Shown here: one piece after another, positions 36,224 to 48,439 of the stretch
How the letters are laid out: each line of letters opens with the position of its first letter
Numbering within the stretch: the stretch's first letter is position 1
NCBI GenBank assembly: GCA_958510825.1
Contig: OY294052.1
Location: 9,879,816-9,943,815 of the forward strand
Direction of reading: 5' to 3'
Length of the DNA: 64,000 bases
Source: Brachypterus glaber
Taxonomy: Eukaryota > Arthropoda > Insecta > Coleoptera > Kateretidae
The notes under the pieces: generated by a model
Database searches by the model: none
What the model saw: the letters and a program-made list of their open reading frames with translations, nothing else
Told to the model about the DNA's origin: nothing
Translations under genes and position numbers: made by a program

Positions 36224-38977
36224 CTGGAAAAGAACAAAATATTAAAAACAAATGTCGAAACAAGAGATTTTAATTTTATGTTTATTTTAAGTCAATTTAG
36301 TGGAATCTATTAAACATAATAACATATGTGGTATATTCATACATGGGCAATCCGAGTAATTGAAGTGGTCCACCCAAAGGGACATGCATATTCGACAAAG
36401 AACTTTTACCTCAAGAAGTTATTTCAGACCAATGTTTATGAAGGTGTCATCTTTTTGTTTCTTTGTTTACATAAACGTACGCGATACTGCTTTTGGTGTA
36501 AACATAAGTATCGCTAGTTTTGACCTTCTGGTGACCAGATCGATGTTGCGTAGTTTTCACTTTATCATTATGATAAATCTTTATACCTACATTAAAATTA
36601 AAAAAAAAAAAACTACTATACTACGACACTATAATTATGTTTTATAATGTAATATAATTAAATTTATTAAAATTAAACTACTAGTTCATATAAAACTCAA
36701 ATAAAACTAATATTTCTTAAAATTTACAATAAAATATCTAAAGCAGGTGTTGCAACCGGCGACACTGTATTGCTTGACAAAGTTTACGACATTAGACTGT
36801 GAGTTTTTACATTCTTTCTCTCTCTTTACGCGTACTAAGTGTAAACAATAGTCACTCCCCACCAGCCCCTTACCGTAGTTGGTTCACGCTTCAAACAAAG
36901 CATACGGTAGATTTCATGATGTTCATTCTTGAGGTAAAAGTTCTTTGATATTCGATCAAAATATATATTTTGAAAACTGCTAAGTTTTATTTAGATATAG
37001 GATACAAGAGACTGTAATGAAACCGAAGTATGCTTTTTATGAAGATTTCTTCTCAGCTAGAAAAAGAGCTATTTTACAATCTTTTAAATACATAGTAATG
37101 AACTGGTGTCAAAATGCGATACAAAAAGTACATTCATTTCATGTCAATTTATTTTCATTGGTTAAAATATGGGCATATTAATAAAATTGATGTTGTGTAT
37201 AAATAAAAATCGAATTTAGGTTTATTTGTCAAAAAAGATCGAAACACGGCGTAGATAATGCAAAAATGATTTACGTCGTGGCAAAAATGCAAAGTTCTGC
37301 CGCAGTTGGGGACGGGCTGAAAATTCCTCGACAAAGAAATAATGCACAATGGGATATTTACGTCTAAAAACCAGACAAACTTAATGTATTCAAAATTACT
37401 CTAGACTTTAACTAATGAGCACTTGTCATAAACTTGTTTCTCACAAATGAGGAATTGTTTGGGTTATGAAAACTTTCTTTGTAAACTTCGCGCAGTTTTT
37501 ACCTGAGTTGATGCGCATTTGTTTCTTGTTGTATGTTTGGTAGAATAAATTTAATTGCCTATGTTAGGTTGCTTTCAAATCAATCAAAACATTATGTTCA
37601 CAAAAATCCAAATAATTTTTGAAAACAAAGAAGAAATAGCAAGAAAAGTCCTTAAAAAGGAAACTATACTCCCTTCAGTTATGCAAGATAGTAAGGGACG
37701 CGGCCCGTTTTACACCACAGAGCGCATAAATAGCATAATTATGCATAAATCGTAGTGTATCAAAAATTTAACAGATGTCGGTACTGTTTTCCTGGAAAGG
37801 ACCTATCCAAAGACTGCATATCAAGCATAGTACATAAGAATGCGAGGCCAGGATTGGCTTGATGTGTCGTCATGTATCTTGTAATGGTTGGTATGTGAGC
37901 CTCTGGATAGGCCTTAAGTTGTAATTGTAACCTAAAAATTTGTCGTTTTCCTTGTCTTCAATATAATTTACGTTTGGACAATATGTAGAATATGCTAATT
38001 TAGTGTGAGTGTATGAAGAATAAACCAAAAAAAAGTACCTTTTTCAATACCATACAAAATAAAATTAAGTATAACCATTTTTTATGTAACTTTCTCTTCT
38101 TTTATTAGCTTTAACGACCGTCAATCATTGTCAGAAAAAATGTCACAATATTTTATATGCTAAAAGGTACGAGTTTTTAACCAATGTTGTAGCTTAAAAA
38201 ACGCGGGAATTTTAAACTACTATCTTGCATAATTGGACGGACTATAAACAAATGTTTAGTAATAAAGCAATATAACGCAGTGCTTAATAAAGGTTTCATA
38301 GTAAACGAAGTGGAAAGTTAAAATGATACTGTCCTTAATTTTATTTAGAAAATATAATTTTAGAATACTTTTTGGTATCACCAGCTCAGGTACTGTAAAG
38401 TTTTATTTTAATAGCACGTTATGAATAAAAAAAACTTACTTTTACTGTAATTTTTAAAAAACTTTCACTTTTTGAAAACTTTTTTTATAATTATTTCTTA
38501 GACGCAGCACCTTGCGGGTCAAAAATTCAAGTCAGATTTAAATCGATTCGGAAGATGTATACTCCTACTGCCTTAGGCTGTTCTAAGGACATCGCAATTA
38601 TTCAGAATATGACCAACTTGCAAAGCAGCTTTTAGAACAGCACGTTTAGTTTTAAGAAACAGTATAAAGTTCAATTTTTGAACAATAACGTTTACGTTTT
38701 AGAAAAAGGATAATAATCATCGTGCACCTTCGCAAAAATTATAACCCAAACCAAGCCAAAGTTTGTTCATGTTTTATGTATGACTACCCCACTGTGCGTA
38801 GTTGGGACAAGCTGAAAATTCCTCGACAAAGAACCGATGTAATACGTTATGCCTTTGTGTCCGCGAAGAGCAGCACCTTGCGGGACTAAACTGACAATAT
38901 ATCATGGCACACAATGCACCCTAACGATTCAAACAAACGTCCTGCGTTACGCGACAGTTTCATTTGAATAGCATAAT

Positions 38978-39285
38978 TCAAAATGAATATTTACCATTTT
39001 TGAGCAAGTACATTGCACTTAAATTACAAACCAAGAACGGAATGGAAAGGAAAAACAAAATCAGCAGTTTTTTGGGAATGGAACTCAAGACAGTAACGAT
39101 TTGGTTATTACTATTATTTAGAAAAAGTCCAAATGAATATTTACCATTTTTGAGCAAGCACATTGCACTTAAATTACAAACCAAGAACGGAATGAAAAAA
39201 CAAAATCAGCAGTTTTTTGGGAATGGAACCCAATACAGTAACGATTTGGTTATTACTAATAATAACTTATTAGCCGATTTGGAAT
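38978..39285. repeat. Two tandem units of about 152 bp
   Basis: AATGAATATTTACCATTTTT and CAAACCAAGAACGGAATG occur twice at a spacing of about 152 bp. The 108-codon plus-strand frame across them is a repeat product. Confidence 0.8.
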
Positions 39286-39286
39286 T

Positions 39287-39613
39287 TTGAGCCTAAAATG
39301 TCAGGATTATATAAATTTTTATCATACAAAAAGGTACGACGATAATCATCATATGAATCATAGTATGAAACAATACTTGGTAGTATTAAATGACTTGGGT
39401 TTCTTTTCAAAATATATTAATATAATTACATATTATATATTAGAAAATCATGGAAATGGGAACTCCGAAAGCAGTAGTAGCAACGGATGCAGCAGCTATT
39501 GCTCATTGAGCTGCGGTAGCCAAAAACGGAAAGTAGCAGAAGATATAGAATCTACTTCAACAAGAAATGCATACATTGATATGTATAAAAATCCAAACAA
39601 AAGAAAATTCTGA
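39287..39613 (+). other. Open frame of 108 codons, unrecognised, doubtful
   Basis: The frame contains a Ser/Asn/Cys-rich stretch (NSESSSSNGCSSYCSLSC) followed by a basic-acidic segment (QKRKVAEDIESTST), and its end lies in the first unit of the adjacent 168-bp repeat. It has no domain I recognise, no clear splice sites, and no sign of being part of the minus-strand gene. It may be a relic of a transposon protein or chance. Confidence 0.15.
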
Positions 39614-40212
39614 AAAGCAATAAAAACCTCAGAAAAATTAGTGTTTAGTTTGCCATACTTGACTTTCCCAACCTCAAGACTTATTAAGTAATACTAATAG
39701 CATATTAACATGGATATGAATCTACTTCAACAAGAAATGCATACATTGATATCCCAGGGCAAAGCAAAAGAAAATCCTTAAAAGCAATGAAAACCTTAGA
39801 AAAATTACTGTTTAGTTTGCCATACTTGACTTCCCCAATCTCAATACTTATTAAGTAATACTAATAGCACATTAACATGGATATGAATCTACTTCAACAA
39901 GAAATGCATACATTGATATCCCAGGGCAAAGCAAAAGAAAATCCTTAAAAGCAATGAAAACCTCAGAAAAATTACTGTTTAGTTTGCCATACTTGACTTC
40001 CCCAATCTCAATACTTATTAAGTAATACTAATAGCACATTAACATGGATATGAATCTACTTCAACAAGAAATGCATACATTGATATCCCAGGGCAAACAA
40101 AAGAAAATCCTTAAAAGCAATGAAAACCTCAGAAAAATTACTGTTTAGTTTGGCATACTTGACTTCCCCAACCTCAAGACTTATTAACTAATACTAATAG
40201 CACATTGACATG
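39543..40212. repeat. Four tandem units of about 168 bp
   Basis: GAATCTACTTCAACAAGAAA starts units at about 39549, 39718, 39885 and 40052. Each runs through TTTAGTTTGCCATACTTGAC to ACTAATAGCACATTAACATG. Units 2-4 are nearly identical; unit 1 is the most diverged. It looks like a young satellite seed inside the intron. Confidence 0.9.
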
Positions 40213-41750
40213 GGTATAAATTTTTTGTATTTCATCACTGACTAATTTACAAATGGGATTCGTGAAATGAAAGTAATTATGCTAATAGTAAAAGAAATAA
40301 TTCTGGTGTAAACGAACTCATTAATGAGATGCAATTGTAATTTAAAATAGTCATTATTGATTGTAATGGTAAAAATGACTGACAAAAATTGCAGCAGCAT
40401 TAATACAATTTATTAAGCATAAATAACATTGTAACATGCAATTATTAAAATTGGTTTTGGTTAAAGGCTCGAAGATTTTGTAATTTGCAATATTGTAGAC
40501 ATTTTATTTCACTAGTGGTTTTTGTTTCGATTTTTATTTGATGGGATAATAAAAAAGTTGCTTTTGTTAATTAAGGTAGTAAAACAAAGTTCAACGGACA
40601 AGTAATAAAATAAAATAGTATCCTAACAATATGTATTTTCGAAGAGAAGAAGATAGGTCCTCGTGGGTTAATCCATGCCAAAAAAAACTTTATTTGCCGG
40701 CAGGTTTTTTTTTTTAAATGAAAGTTTAGGAATAATTTTTGTGTAAAATAAACGTAGATTAATATGTTATTAGAATTTTCTATTATTACTATTCATTAAC
40801 CTAATTGTAAATTTTGAAAAGCTTATCTCCTAAAATTAAAACAACAAAAAACTGAATTTCTACTGAACCATTTGACTTATTTGAGCAGTTTTTTTTTTAA
40901 TTACCGACCGCTGTGTACGGTATGACAAAGCAAAATACTGAAGGAAAATTTGATGGAGAAAATGATCCTTACAGTTTCCCGAGATGAGTCTTTTGGAACT
41001 TCACATGAGGATTTATCTGGTCTTAGTAGTAAAACGTCATTAGTAAAGAACGCATATTATTGAAAATAACAAAAATACTGTTAAAAATACAAAAAAATAC
41101 AATAATAATGTTTAAAAGTCTTCTTCGACGTCCAGCTGTGATGCCGCTTCTGTCGACCACTGCAGAATTCCTTAATTGAAGTTTTTAAAATTATAGCTTA
41201 ACTATTGCGCTTTACAAAATATATTATATTTGTTATATTTAGATGGTGTCTTCAACGATTTTGAGTTTAAGCAAGTTCTTTTAAAGAAAACAAACTAGAA
41301 TGACTATGATGAACGGTTTCGTGCATTGATAAATCAGGCTTTGCCTTCCTGTTTTTTTAGACTTGGATTTAATTCCTAATATCAACAGGGATTAACCTAT
41401 ATAGCTGAGACTACCTCAGAAGTCACCAAAACGCTGTAAAACACATTGTTCATTGCTTTTATGATCCACAAACAAGACTTGTAATATCTATAAACCAAGC
41501 ATTTTAATATCGGTGCACCCCACATCTGGTCCAGACTGTTAATTCATATTCATGATGTCGACATTCCAGCAGTGGCGCGATAGCCAACAAATCAATGCTT
41601 GTTTTTCTTAAAAAAAAAAGGTCCCAGACCAGTCACAAACACCGCTAATCCTGATTTAATAATCTTTGTCTGTGTCCCGGTGACAGCAGCTCGTTCCAAT
41701 CATATACCAAAGCGAAATTATACGTATACCATGTGTGTAAACAGTGACTG
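40213..41750. other. Intronic sequence, nothing firm
   Basis: No exon or clear repeat. A patch at 40905-41045 (including GGAGAAAATGATCCTTACAG) looks like it may once have been coding, but stops break it and I cannot name it. Confidence 0.35.
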
Positions 41751-42870
41751 GTCCAGCAGAAATTATATAGTTCTGACTCATTATATTATAAATTAAGGCA
41801 TTAGTTACACGATATATAAATTGGTGTATGGCGTCTTCTGAGGTTTTTTTCTGTTTCAATTTTAACCTATTTACATTTTCAGAAGCGTACGTCTAATAGC
41901 CTTAAGGCTATTTTGTGGAGAAAATGACACCATTTAATGGCGTTTTAAAGAATAAATAGCATTTTGATGACAGGTCAGCTCCCCCCTTGCATTCTACCTA
42001 CTCTAGAATTAGATAGTTCTGACGCATTATATTATATATTAATAATAATAATAATAATAACTTTATTGTTGCCCAACAGTACAGACTTAACAGGACATTC
42101 AAATATAATAATTAATAATTAACTTATAAAACTAATAATAACGCTTAATTTATATCACAATTAGGTGATATTGTATTAAAATTTTCGCACATAACGTACA
42201 TTGGTGATTTCAATATAATATTATTATATTATTAAAAGGTTATAGGCATTTGACGTGTAGAACTCGGAATCAAAAACCTCACTTGAGACAAAAGATCACT
42301 ACAATCAATTTTATTATGTAGCAACTTGTACAAAAAAGTGACCGAGTATATCTTCCTTCGCGTGTTTAGTAATTTAAATCCAAACCTTGACATCAAATCC
42401 GATAAATCAGACCCTCTTGGAGGGAATATTCCATCAATTTTTGAGGTATAAAATTTTAAAAATCTGCGCTGAACAGATTCAATACCATCTATATAAGTGT
42501 CGTAATATGGATACCATATGAGACAACCATATTCCAATTTGGATCTTACAAAAGAGCTATATAAGACTTTTAGACAATCAGAGTTTGTAAAATTATTGCA
42601 GGTCCGAAAAATTAATGAATGAAATATTAAGGCATTAGTTAAACGAAATAAAATTTGGAGCATGGTGTCTTGGATGAGTTTTTTTAGAAAATTAAGCCTG
42701 CTTCTGTTTCTATTTTAACATATTTACATTTTCAGAAACATACATCTAATAGCCCCTTGTTGAGCAAATGATACTATTTAATGGCGTTTTCAAGGGTAAT
42801 TATCATTTTGATGACAGGTTAGCTACTCCTATTCGTAGCCCCTTGGATTCTACCAACTATATCCATTTAT
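41750..42870. repeat. Tandem repeat of about 247 bp split by a retrotransposon fragment
   Basis: The segment GTTCTGACTCATTATATTAT, AAGGCATTAGTTACACG, TTTACATTTTCAGAAGC, TTTTGATGACAGGT at 41768-41975 recurs as 42018-42035 plus 42630-42830. The second occurrence is interrupted at TTATATATT / AAGGCATTAG by the retrotransposon piece at about 42038-42629. Confidence 0.75.
42038..42629 (-). pseudogene. 5'-truncated non-LTR retrotransposon, end of reverse transcriptase ORF
   Basis: The minus-strand frame carries the typical C-terminal region that follows the reverse transcriptase fingers/palm in insect CR1/Jockey-like elements: LYSSFVRSKLEYGCLIWYP, then IESVQRRFLKF, PPRGSDLSDLMSRFGF and TRRKIYSVTFLYKLLHNKID. 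The catalytic ADD motif is absent because the 5' part is missing. A 3' UTR with CAACAATAAAG and a (TTA)n tail follows at 42075-42038. The apparent start codon at 42663 lies in the interrupted host repeat and is not real. Confidence 0.9.
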
Positions 42871-43734
42871 TTATGTTTTTGAATAGCCTTTTTTTTTCGT
42901 TCCATGTTATCCCCACTTGTTCTAATTCCTTTGATATCCTTTTCTTCTATGTATTTGTTGTTATTTGTAGATTTATATTTTCTGGTACATTGTAGCTATT
43001 TTATTCTTTTCTTTCATTTAAACTCTTTTTTGGTCCAAATGGAATCACGTCCAACAAAGAGTTTGATAGATTTATTTTTAAGAAATTATTTAACTGATGT
43101 CTTCTAATAAATGTCTATGCCAATTAATTACACACAGGGTATATTTTCCAAGAAATTATTTCCAGGGTCGTCTTGTGCGTAGGTGTTTGATGCATATTTA
43201 AAGGAATACCTCTCCTCCAGTGAAAATTAATGTTTATTTTATCAAAACATTGTCCCCATTTGTACATTGCACAAGTGGAGTCTGAAACAGCTAGTTTAAT
43301 CTATTTCTGCATAAATAACTAATAAACTATTATTATAATTATCATATAACTATTAAATTACAATTATCATATCATAGATACCAAGTTTTCAATGAGTTAT
43401 ATTACATATCGTTATATTTATTTAAAAATTTTAAAAACCATTTGCATAATAGGCTTTACAATGTACTGTAAAACAATTGTTGAACAAATAATACATTATT
43501 ACCTTCTATATGGAAAATGTAATTAAATGTCAATAGACAATACAATATACACTTACAACTTCATTAGATGTTGTTTTCTTCGTACACTAGGATATTTGGT
43601 TAAAAACAATTGGTACAATTAGTTTCACATACATTAGAAATACGTATATTTTAACAATGACCTTTTGTTAAATGTAATGTAAAAGTTTTTTTTTACGATA
43701 ATACTTAAATATAATTAAGTTGTAATAGCAGATT

Positions 43735-44000
43735 ACAGGTCGACTCGGAAAATAGCACTTTTTCGAGACCTTATTAATGGTTGAGGCACGAAGTGCCGAA
43801 ACCATTTATATGTCGAGGAAAAGTACCATTTTCCGGGAGACTTGTATACTGTTTAATTCGCAACTGTTTTTATTTAAAAATAAAGTACCTTAGTAATTTT
43901 TTTGGGAACTTTTTGAATGTTTGAATTCAAATGAAGAAAATAATACTATAATACTTTGTTTTTAGTTCTTTTCATATTTAGCACAAATAATTTTCCTGCA
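43735..44000. repeat. Dispersed repeat, inverted copy at 60375-60562
   Basis: CAGGTCGACTCGGAAAA, CCATTTTCCGGGAGA and AAAGTACCTTAGTAATTTTT match, inverted, TTTTCCGAGTCGACCTG, TCTCCCGGAAAATGG and AAAAATTACTAAGGTACTTT near 60460-60550. The copy here has an extra palindromic piece (GGCACGAAGTGCC) in the middle. Confidence 0.75.
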
Positions 44001-44249
44001 AATTACAAGAATAGCACAATCATATATAGTTAATATTATTACTATAGCCTATTATGTAGTATTTCAGTAGACCAGTTATACCAACGTACATCATTCATAA
44101 TATCTTGTGTTTCATTCATTATCCAACTAAACAAATTTGGTAGCCCTGATCTTTTTTCCGCTTTGTTGTCATGTTTATTTTGTATAGATAAGAAGATAAC
44201 ATAATATTCTATAAATATTATTCATCAAATAATTAAAATTTTCCAGCAG

Positions 44250-44972
44250 AGTAACATAATTCATGGAATAGACCCTAAAAATTGTTTATTCCTTGTATTT
44301 TACCAAGACCTTGCATTAAAATTGGCGAAGTTGCCCGCTTACGCATGCGAATTACATCAAATTCGCAAATTATGAATGAAATGTCAAGAAATTAATTAAT
44401 GAACTTTTTATTGGTAAGTAAGATTTCTTGTAAATACGAAACAACGTCAACAGTGTGAGATCTTTAATTTACTACATAATAGGCTAAGGTAATAATAATA
44501 AACTTTAAAAGTAAAGTTACACATATGCGTAACCCAAAAAAAAACAACCGCAAAAAAACATTTTTTGATAGCTCAAAGGGCACCGTTTATAACATTTATT
44601 ATCCTTCTCAGTCTCAAAATTAAAAAACAATGACTAAAACTGAACAATTTAAGTCTTTTAAACAAAATGTATTCGTGTTTATTATGACAACCGCAGTTCA
44701 GTCATCTTGATTAACGATATTTTTATCGGTGGTGTCATCTAGCGGAAATTATTGATTTAAATGCAGACCAGTAGTAATTAGGTTTCTGGTCCCTTTTTTC
44801 CATTACAGGTTCGGTCTAAGTGTGGAAAACAGTGGGACAAGAAATCACGTACTTCCAAAGTTTATTAACAAATGTAATGTATTAATTACATATACAGTTG
44901 CGAATAAACGTATATTATGTAGCGTGAGTAGTAAAATAATGAATTCAAAATCCATTTCTCGGTTTATTTATT
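44250..44972. repeat. 723-bp direct repeat X, copy 1
   Basis: Nearly identical to 46272-46994: ATTCATGGAATAGACCC at the start, CTTACGCATGCG, GGTGGTGTCATCTAGCGG in the body and ATTTCTCGGTTTATTTATT at the end. There is no gene in it; the minus-strand frames in copy 2 (46430-46651, 46486-46686) lack protein character. Confidence 0.9.
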
Positions 44973-46025
44973 AGAATAGAATAGAATAGTTTATTAGTCA
45001 TGTATGGCTATATAAAATAGATATGACAAGTCATACTTAAAAGCTAAAATACATAATGTTACTTAAAAATAGTACAAAAAAAATGTAAATTTAACTGTAC
45101 ATACAATAAGTGTTAAAAATAAATAATGTTACATACACTCAGAAAAATCCCATCTTGTAAAATCAATAAGAAATTATTTTAATCTAAAAAAATTGCCTTT
45201 TAAAATATTAAAATTGCCTTTTAAAATATTAAAAGTAAAAACTTTACGTTTTAGTTATGAACAATATTAATTTAAAAAAACAATTTTTACACCAAACCAT
45301 TTTTCACTTTAAAGTAAAAGTATTGTCCCTTACTTTCTTATTTTAATGTTTTCTTAATAAAATTATAATATTTCCCTTTATATTGTTGAAAAATATCAAT
45401 ATATTAAAAGAATTCTTTTTAAAATAATCAGTTTTTGTATTCAAATCATTTACAAGTTTAAATTATTTAAGAGGAAACATTTTTCAAATTACAATGAATA
45501 TTTTTATTTTTACAATGGCTTATAAAATTAAAAAATATCTTTTTGAATTAACAAAAAACACTGTCGGAGCAAAAAAATATTGGTTTTCTTTTAAATCATA
45601 TGACTTTTGTTTGATTTTATAACGATTTTTCTCTGAGTGTACACAAATAAATATAAAAATTAAGACAATACATATTCATTTACAGAATAAAAACATTTTT
45701 CCAGAAGAAATCTTTTAACTTCTTTTTTAAAATTGTTAGGATTAGGTATATCCCGTAAATTTTTTGGTAATTTATAATAAAATTGTATACAGTTGTATAA
45801 CGGGGATTTTTAAAAAAAGCTAGTTTTGTGCTTTGGAATGCGCAAATCTAAACCAGATCTGGTAGGATAGAAATGCACGTCCGAATTAACTACAAACTTA
45901 GTATAATTACGTTTCACAAAAAGGACGCATCTGTAAATAAACAAACTAACAACTGTAAGAATATTTTTATGTTTAAAGGTTTCTTTGCAACTTTCCCTAA
46001 ACTCCAAATTAAAAATTAAACGCAC
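44973..46025 (-). pseudogene. 5'-truncated non-LTR retrotransposon with (TATTC)n tail
   Basis: On the minus strand the coding remnant runs from 46025 with HKNILTVVSLFIYRCVLFVK and NSDVHFYPTRSGLDLRIPKH. After a frame break at the T run near 45815 it continues LYNCIQFYYKLPKNLRDIPN and FKKEVKRFLLEKCFYSVNEY to about 45665, the usual C-terminus of CR1/Jockey-like ORF2. The 3' UTR ends AATAAACTATTC with a (TATTC)n tail at 44973-44990. A TIR element splits the 3' UTR. The empty target site is preserved in the second copy of the host repeat (46990-46997). Confidence 0.9.
45134..45641. mobile_element. 508-bp TIR element inside the retrotransposon 3' UTR
   Basis: The ends TACACTCAGAAAAATC and GATTTTTCTCTGAGTGTA are inverted. 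The interior is very AT-rich, with a short duplication of TTGCCTTTTAAAATATTAAA. It separates the coding remnant from the retrotransposon tail. Confidence 0.75.
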
Positions 46026-47236
46026 ATTTTTACTAAGTACTTAAATTTAGTGTATTATTGATATTTATTATAATATACTGTTTTAATTAGTTTAAGGGAC
46101 TTTTAACAATGTTTTAAATTATAAAACTATAATTTAACTTTTTAACCAACAAAAATCAGTAGCAAAACAATGACGTTTTTAATTTTTTATGAATCATGAC
46201 AATACAAAGTTTGAATCTATTAGTTAAATTAGAACTCGTGTTTGAAAATAGTTATTTAGAGTCGTTGAGAGAGTAACATCATTCATGGAATAGACCCTAA
46301 AAATTGTTTATTCCTTGTATTTTACCAAGACCTTGTATTAAAATTGGCGAAGTTTCCCGCTTACGCATGCGCGTTACATCAAATTCGCAAATTATTAATG
46401 AAATGTCAAGAAATTAATGAATGAACTTTTTATTGGTAAGTAAGATTTCTTGTAAATACGAAATAACGGCAACAGTGTGAGATCTTTAATTTGCTACATA
46501 ATAGGCTAAGGTAATAATAATAAACTTTAAAAGTAAAGTTACACATACGCGTAACCCAAAAAATATAACAACAAAAAAACATTTGTTGGTAGCGCAAAGG
46601 GCACCATTTATAACATTTATTATCCTTCTCAGTCTCAAAATTAAAAAACAATGACTAAAACTGAACAATTTAAGTCTTTTAAACAAAATTTAGTCGTGTT
46701 TATCATGACAACCGCAGTTCAGTCATCTTGCTTAACGATATTTTAATCGGTGGTGCCATCTAGCGGAAATTATTGATTTAAATGCAGACCAGTAATAATT
46801 AGGTTACTGGTCTCTTTTTTTCATTACAGGTTCGGTCTAAGTGTGGGAAACAGTGGGACAAGAAATCACGTACTTCCCAAACTTTATTAATAAATGTAAT
46901 GTATGTATTACATATACAGTTGCGAATAAACGTATATTATGTAGCGTGAGTAGTAAAATAATGAATTCAAAATCCATTTCTCGGTTTATTTATTTTTACT
47001 AAGTTAAATTTTGTGTATTATTCATATTTATTATAATACACTGTTTTAATTAGTTTAAGGGACTTTTAACAATGCTTTAAATTAGAAAACTATAATTTAA
47101 CTTTTCAACCAACAAAAATCAGTAGCAAAACAATGACGTTTTTAAAGTTTCATGAATCATGACAATACAAAGTTTGAATCTATTAGTTAAATTAGAACTC
47201 GTGTTTGAAAATAGTTATTTAGAGTCGTTGAGAGAT
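46026..47236. repeat. Direct repeat pattern Y-X-Y
   Basis: Y is about 245 bp (ACTGTTTTAATTAGTTTAAG to AGTTATTTAGAGTCGTTGAG) and occurs at 46026-46271 and 46995-47236. Between them lies X copy 2 (46272-46994). With X copy 1 this gives X-[retrotransposon]-Y-X-Y, so a unit of about 970 bp was duplicated in tandem and one copy later hit by the insertion. Confidence 0.9.
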
Positions 47237-47635
47237 AAACTTAAGCTTACAGAGGCTCTCCAATAATGTTGAAAAGAAATACAGATATAATTGTAAAAGA
47301 CTTCTAAAGAATCTTCCACAGGAATATCAAAAGAGACTGGGAATAATGCGAGAATTTTTTAACTTTTTTCATAAAAGTTTGTTGTCTAAAAACAATTACG
47401 ACCAGAGTAAAAGCCCCTGAACGATACACTTGAAAACAATGAAAATAGTTGAATTAGTGAAGACTCTCGATGTTCGAAGACTTTTTTTTTTAATAAATAA
47501 AATACAACCGAATAACAGTGTAAATATAAAATTAAGCTACATTTCTATGTTTGGGAAGATTATTATACTATTAATTTTTGATGGACTAACAAAAGATTTA
47601 AATTAATTTCATTGAATCTCGTTTGCTAAACAGCA

Positions 47636-47998
47636 TACACGGCGTGTCAAAAGTTCGCTTCCCCCCCTTTAACTTTTGAACGGCTTAAGATATCAACTTG
47701 AAATTTGGAACACGTAAATAACATAACCCATATCATTTTTTGGTATATATTTGGTATTCTTAGGAGGCACGATGGAGACAGGGGGCAAAGGGGGATTTTT
47801 TTTTTAATAGAAAGGTCATGCCATGTGATATCATTTAAAAAATATCCCCGCTTGTCCCCCTGTCTCCATTGTGCCCACTAAGCATATCAAATATATACTA
47901 AAAAATTATTTGGGTTATGTTATTTAAGTATGTCAAGTTGATATGTTAAGCCGTTCAAAAGTTAAAGGGGGGGGGGTGGACTTTTGACAGGCTCTGTA
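47636..47998. mobile_element. 363-bp fold-back MITE with TA duplication
   Basis: The left arm TACACGGCGTGTCAAAAGTT is mirrored by ACTTTTGACAGGCTCTGTA. Pairing continues through TTAACTTTTGAACGGCTTAA and GGAGACAGGGGGCAA / TTGTCCCCCTGTCTCC. TA flanks both ends. Confidence 0.85.
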
Positions 47999-48439
47999 TA
48001 CATTATATAGTAAAAATATTTCGGAAGCTGCTGTAAAATGACCATACGTTCAGATTATAATCATAAATCAAAGAAGATTTGCTAATTCCTAATAATGATT
48101 TGCAAAAAAGCGACCCCTCTTAAGATCGGATGTGTCCAGTATAAAAAAACGCATTTACAAGGCTGACTAGACTTAAAATTGATGTTTCACAGATAATAGA
48201 TCAAGTGATCGATGATTACTTAGTTGGGTAATCCCCCGATTTACATGGATAGTTTGATATTTACTATGTATAATGTATCTGTCACCTAAATCACACAATC
48301 AAAGTAAAGTGTGCGGTTTAAAAGATGTTAAACAAAATAGAAATCGTCTTTTGCCATGCATTTTCTGATTTTAAAAAGTTAGTTGTTGGTCGTATTCAAG
48401 ACCAAAATCAAGACATGCATTTTTTTGAATTTTTAGTTA

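Noticed and set aside
36326..36647. Overlapping plus-strand frames of 63 and 95 codons
   Set aside because: Low-complexity, overlapping in two frames and within a decayed inverted repeat; no domain.
38964..39290. 108-codon frame with internal repeats
   Set aside because: The repeat is the 152-bp DNA tandem duplication; period and frame simply coincide.
39543..40212. Possible CRISPR array
   Set aside because: Units are contiguous 168-bp repeats without spacers, in a eukaryotic context.
42630..42663. Start codon of the reverse transcriptase fragment
   Set aside because: The ATG belongs to the interrupted host repeat; the LINE is 5'-truncated.
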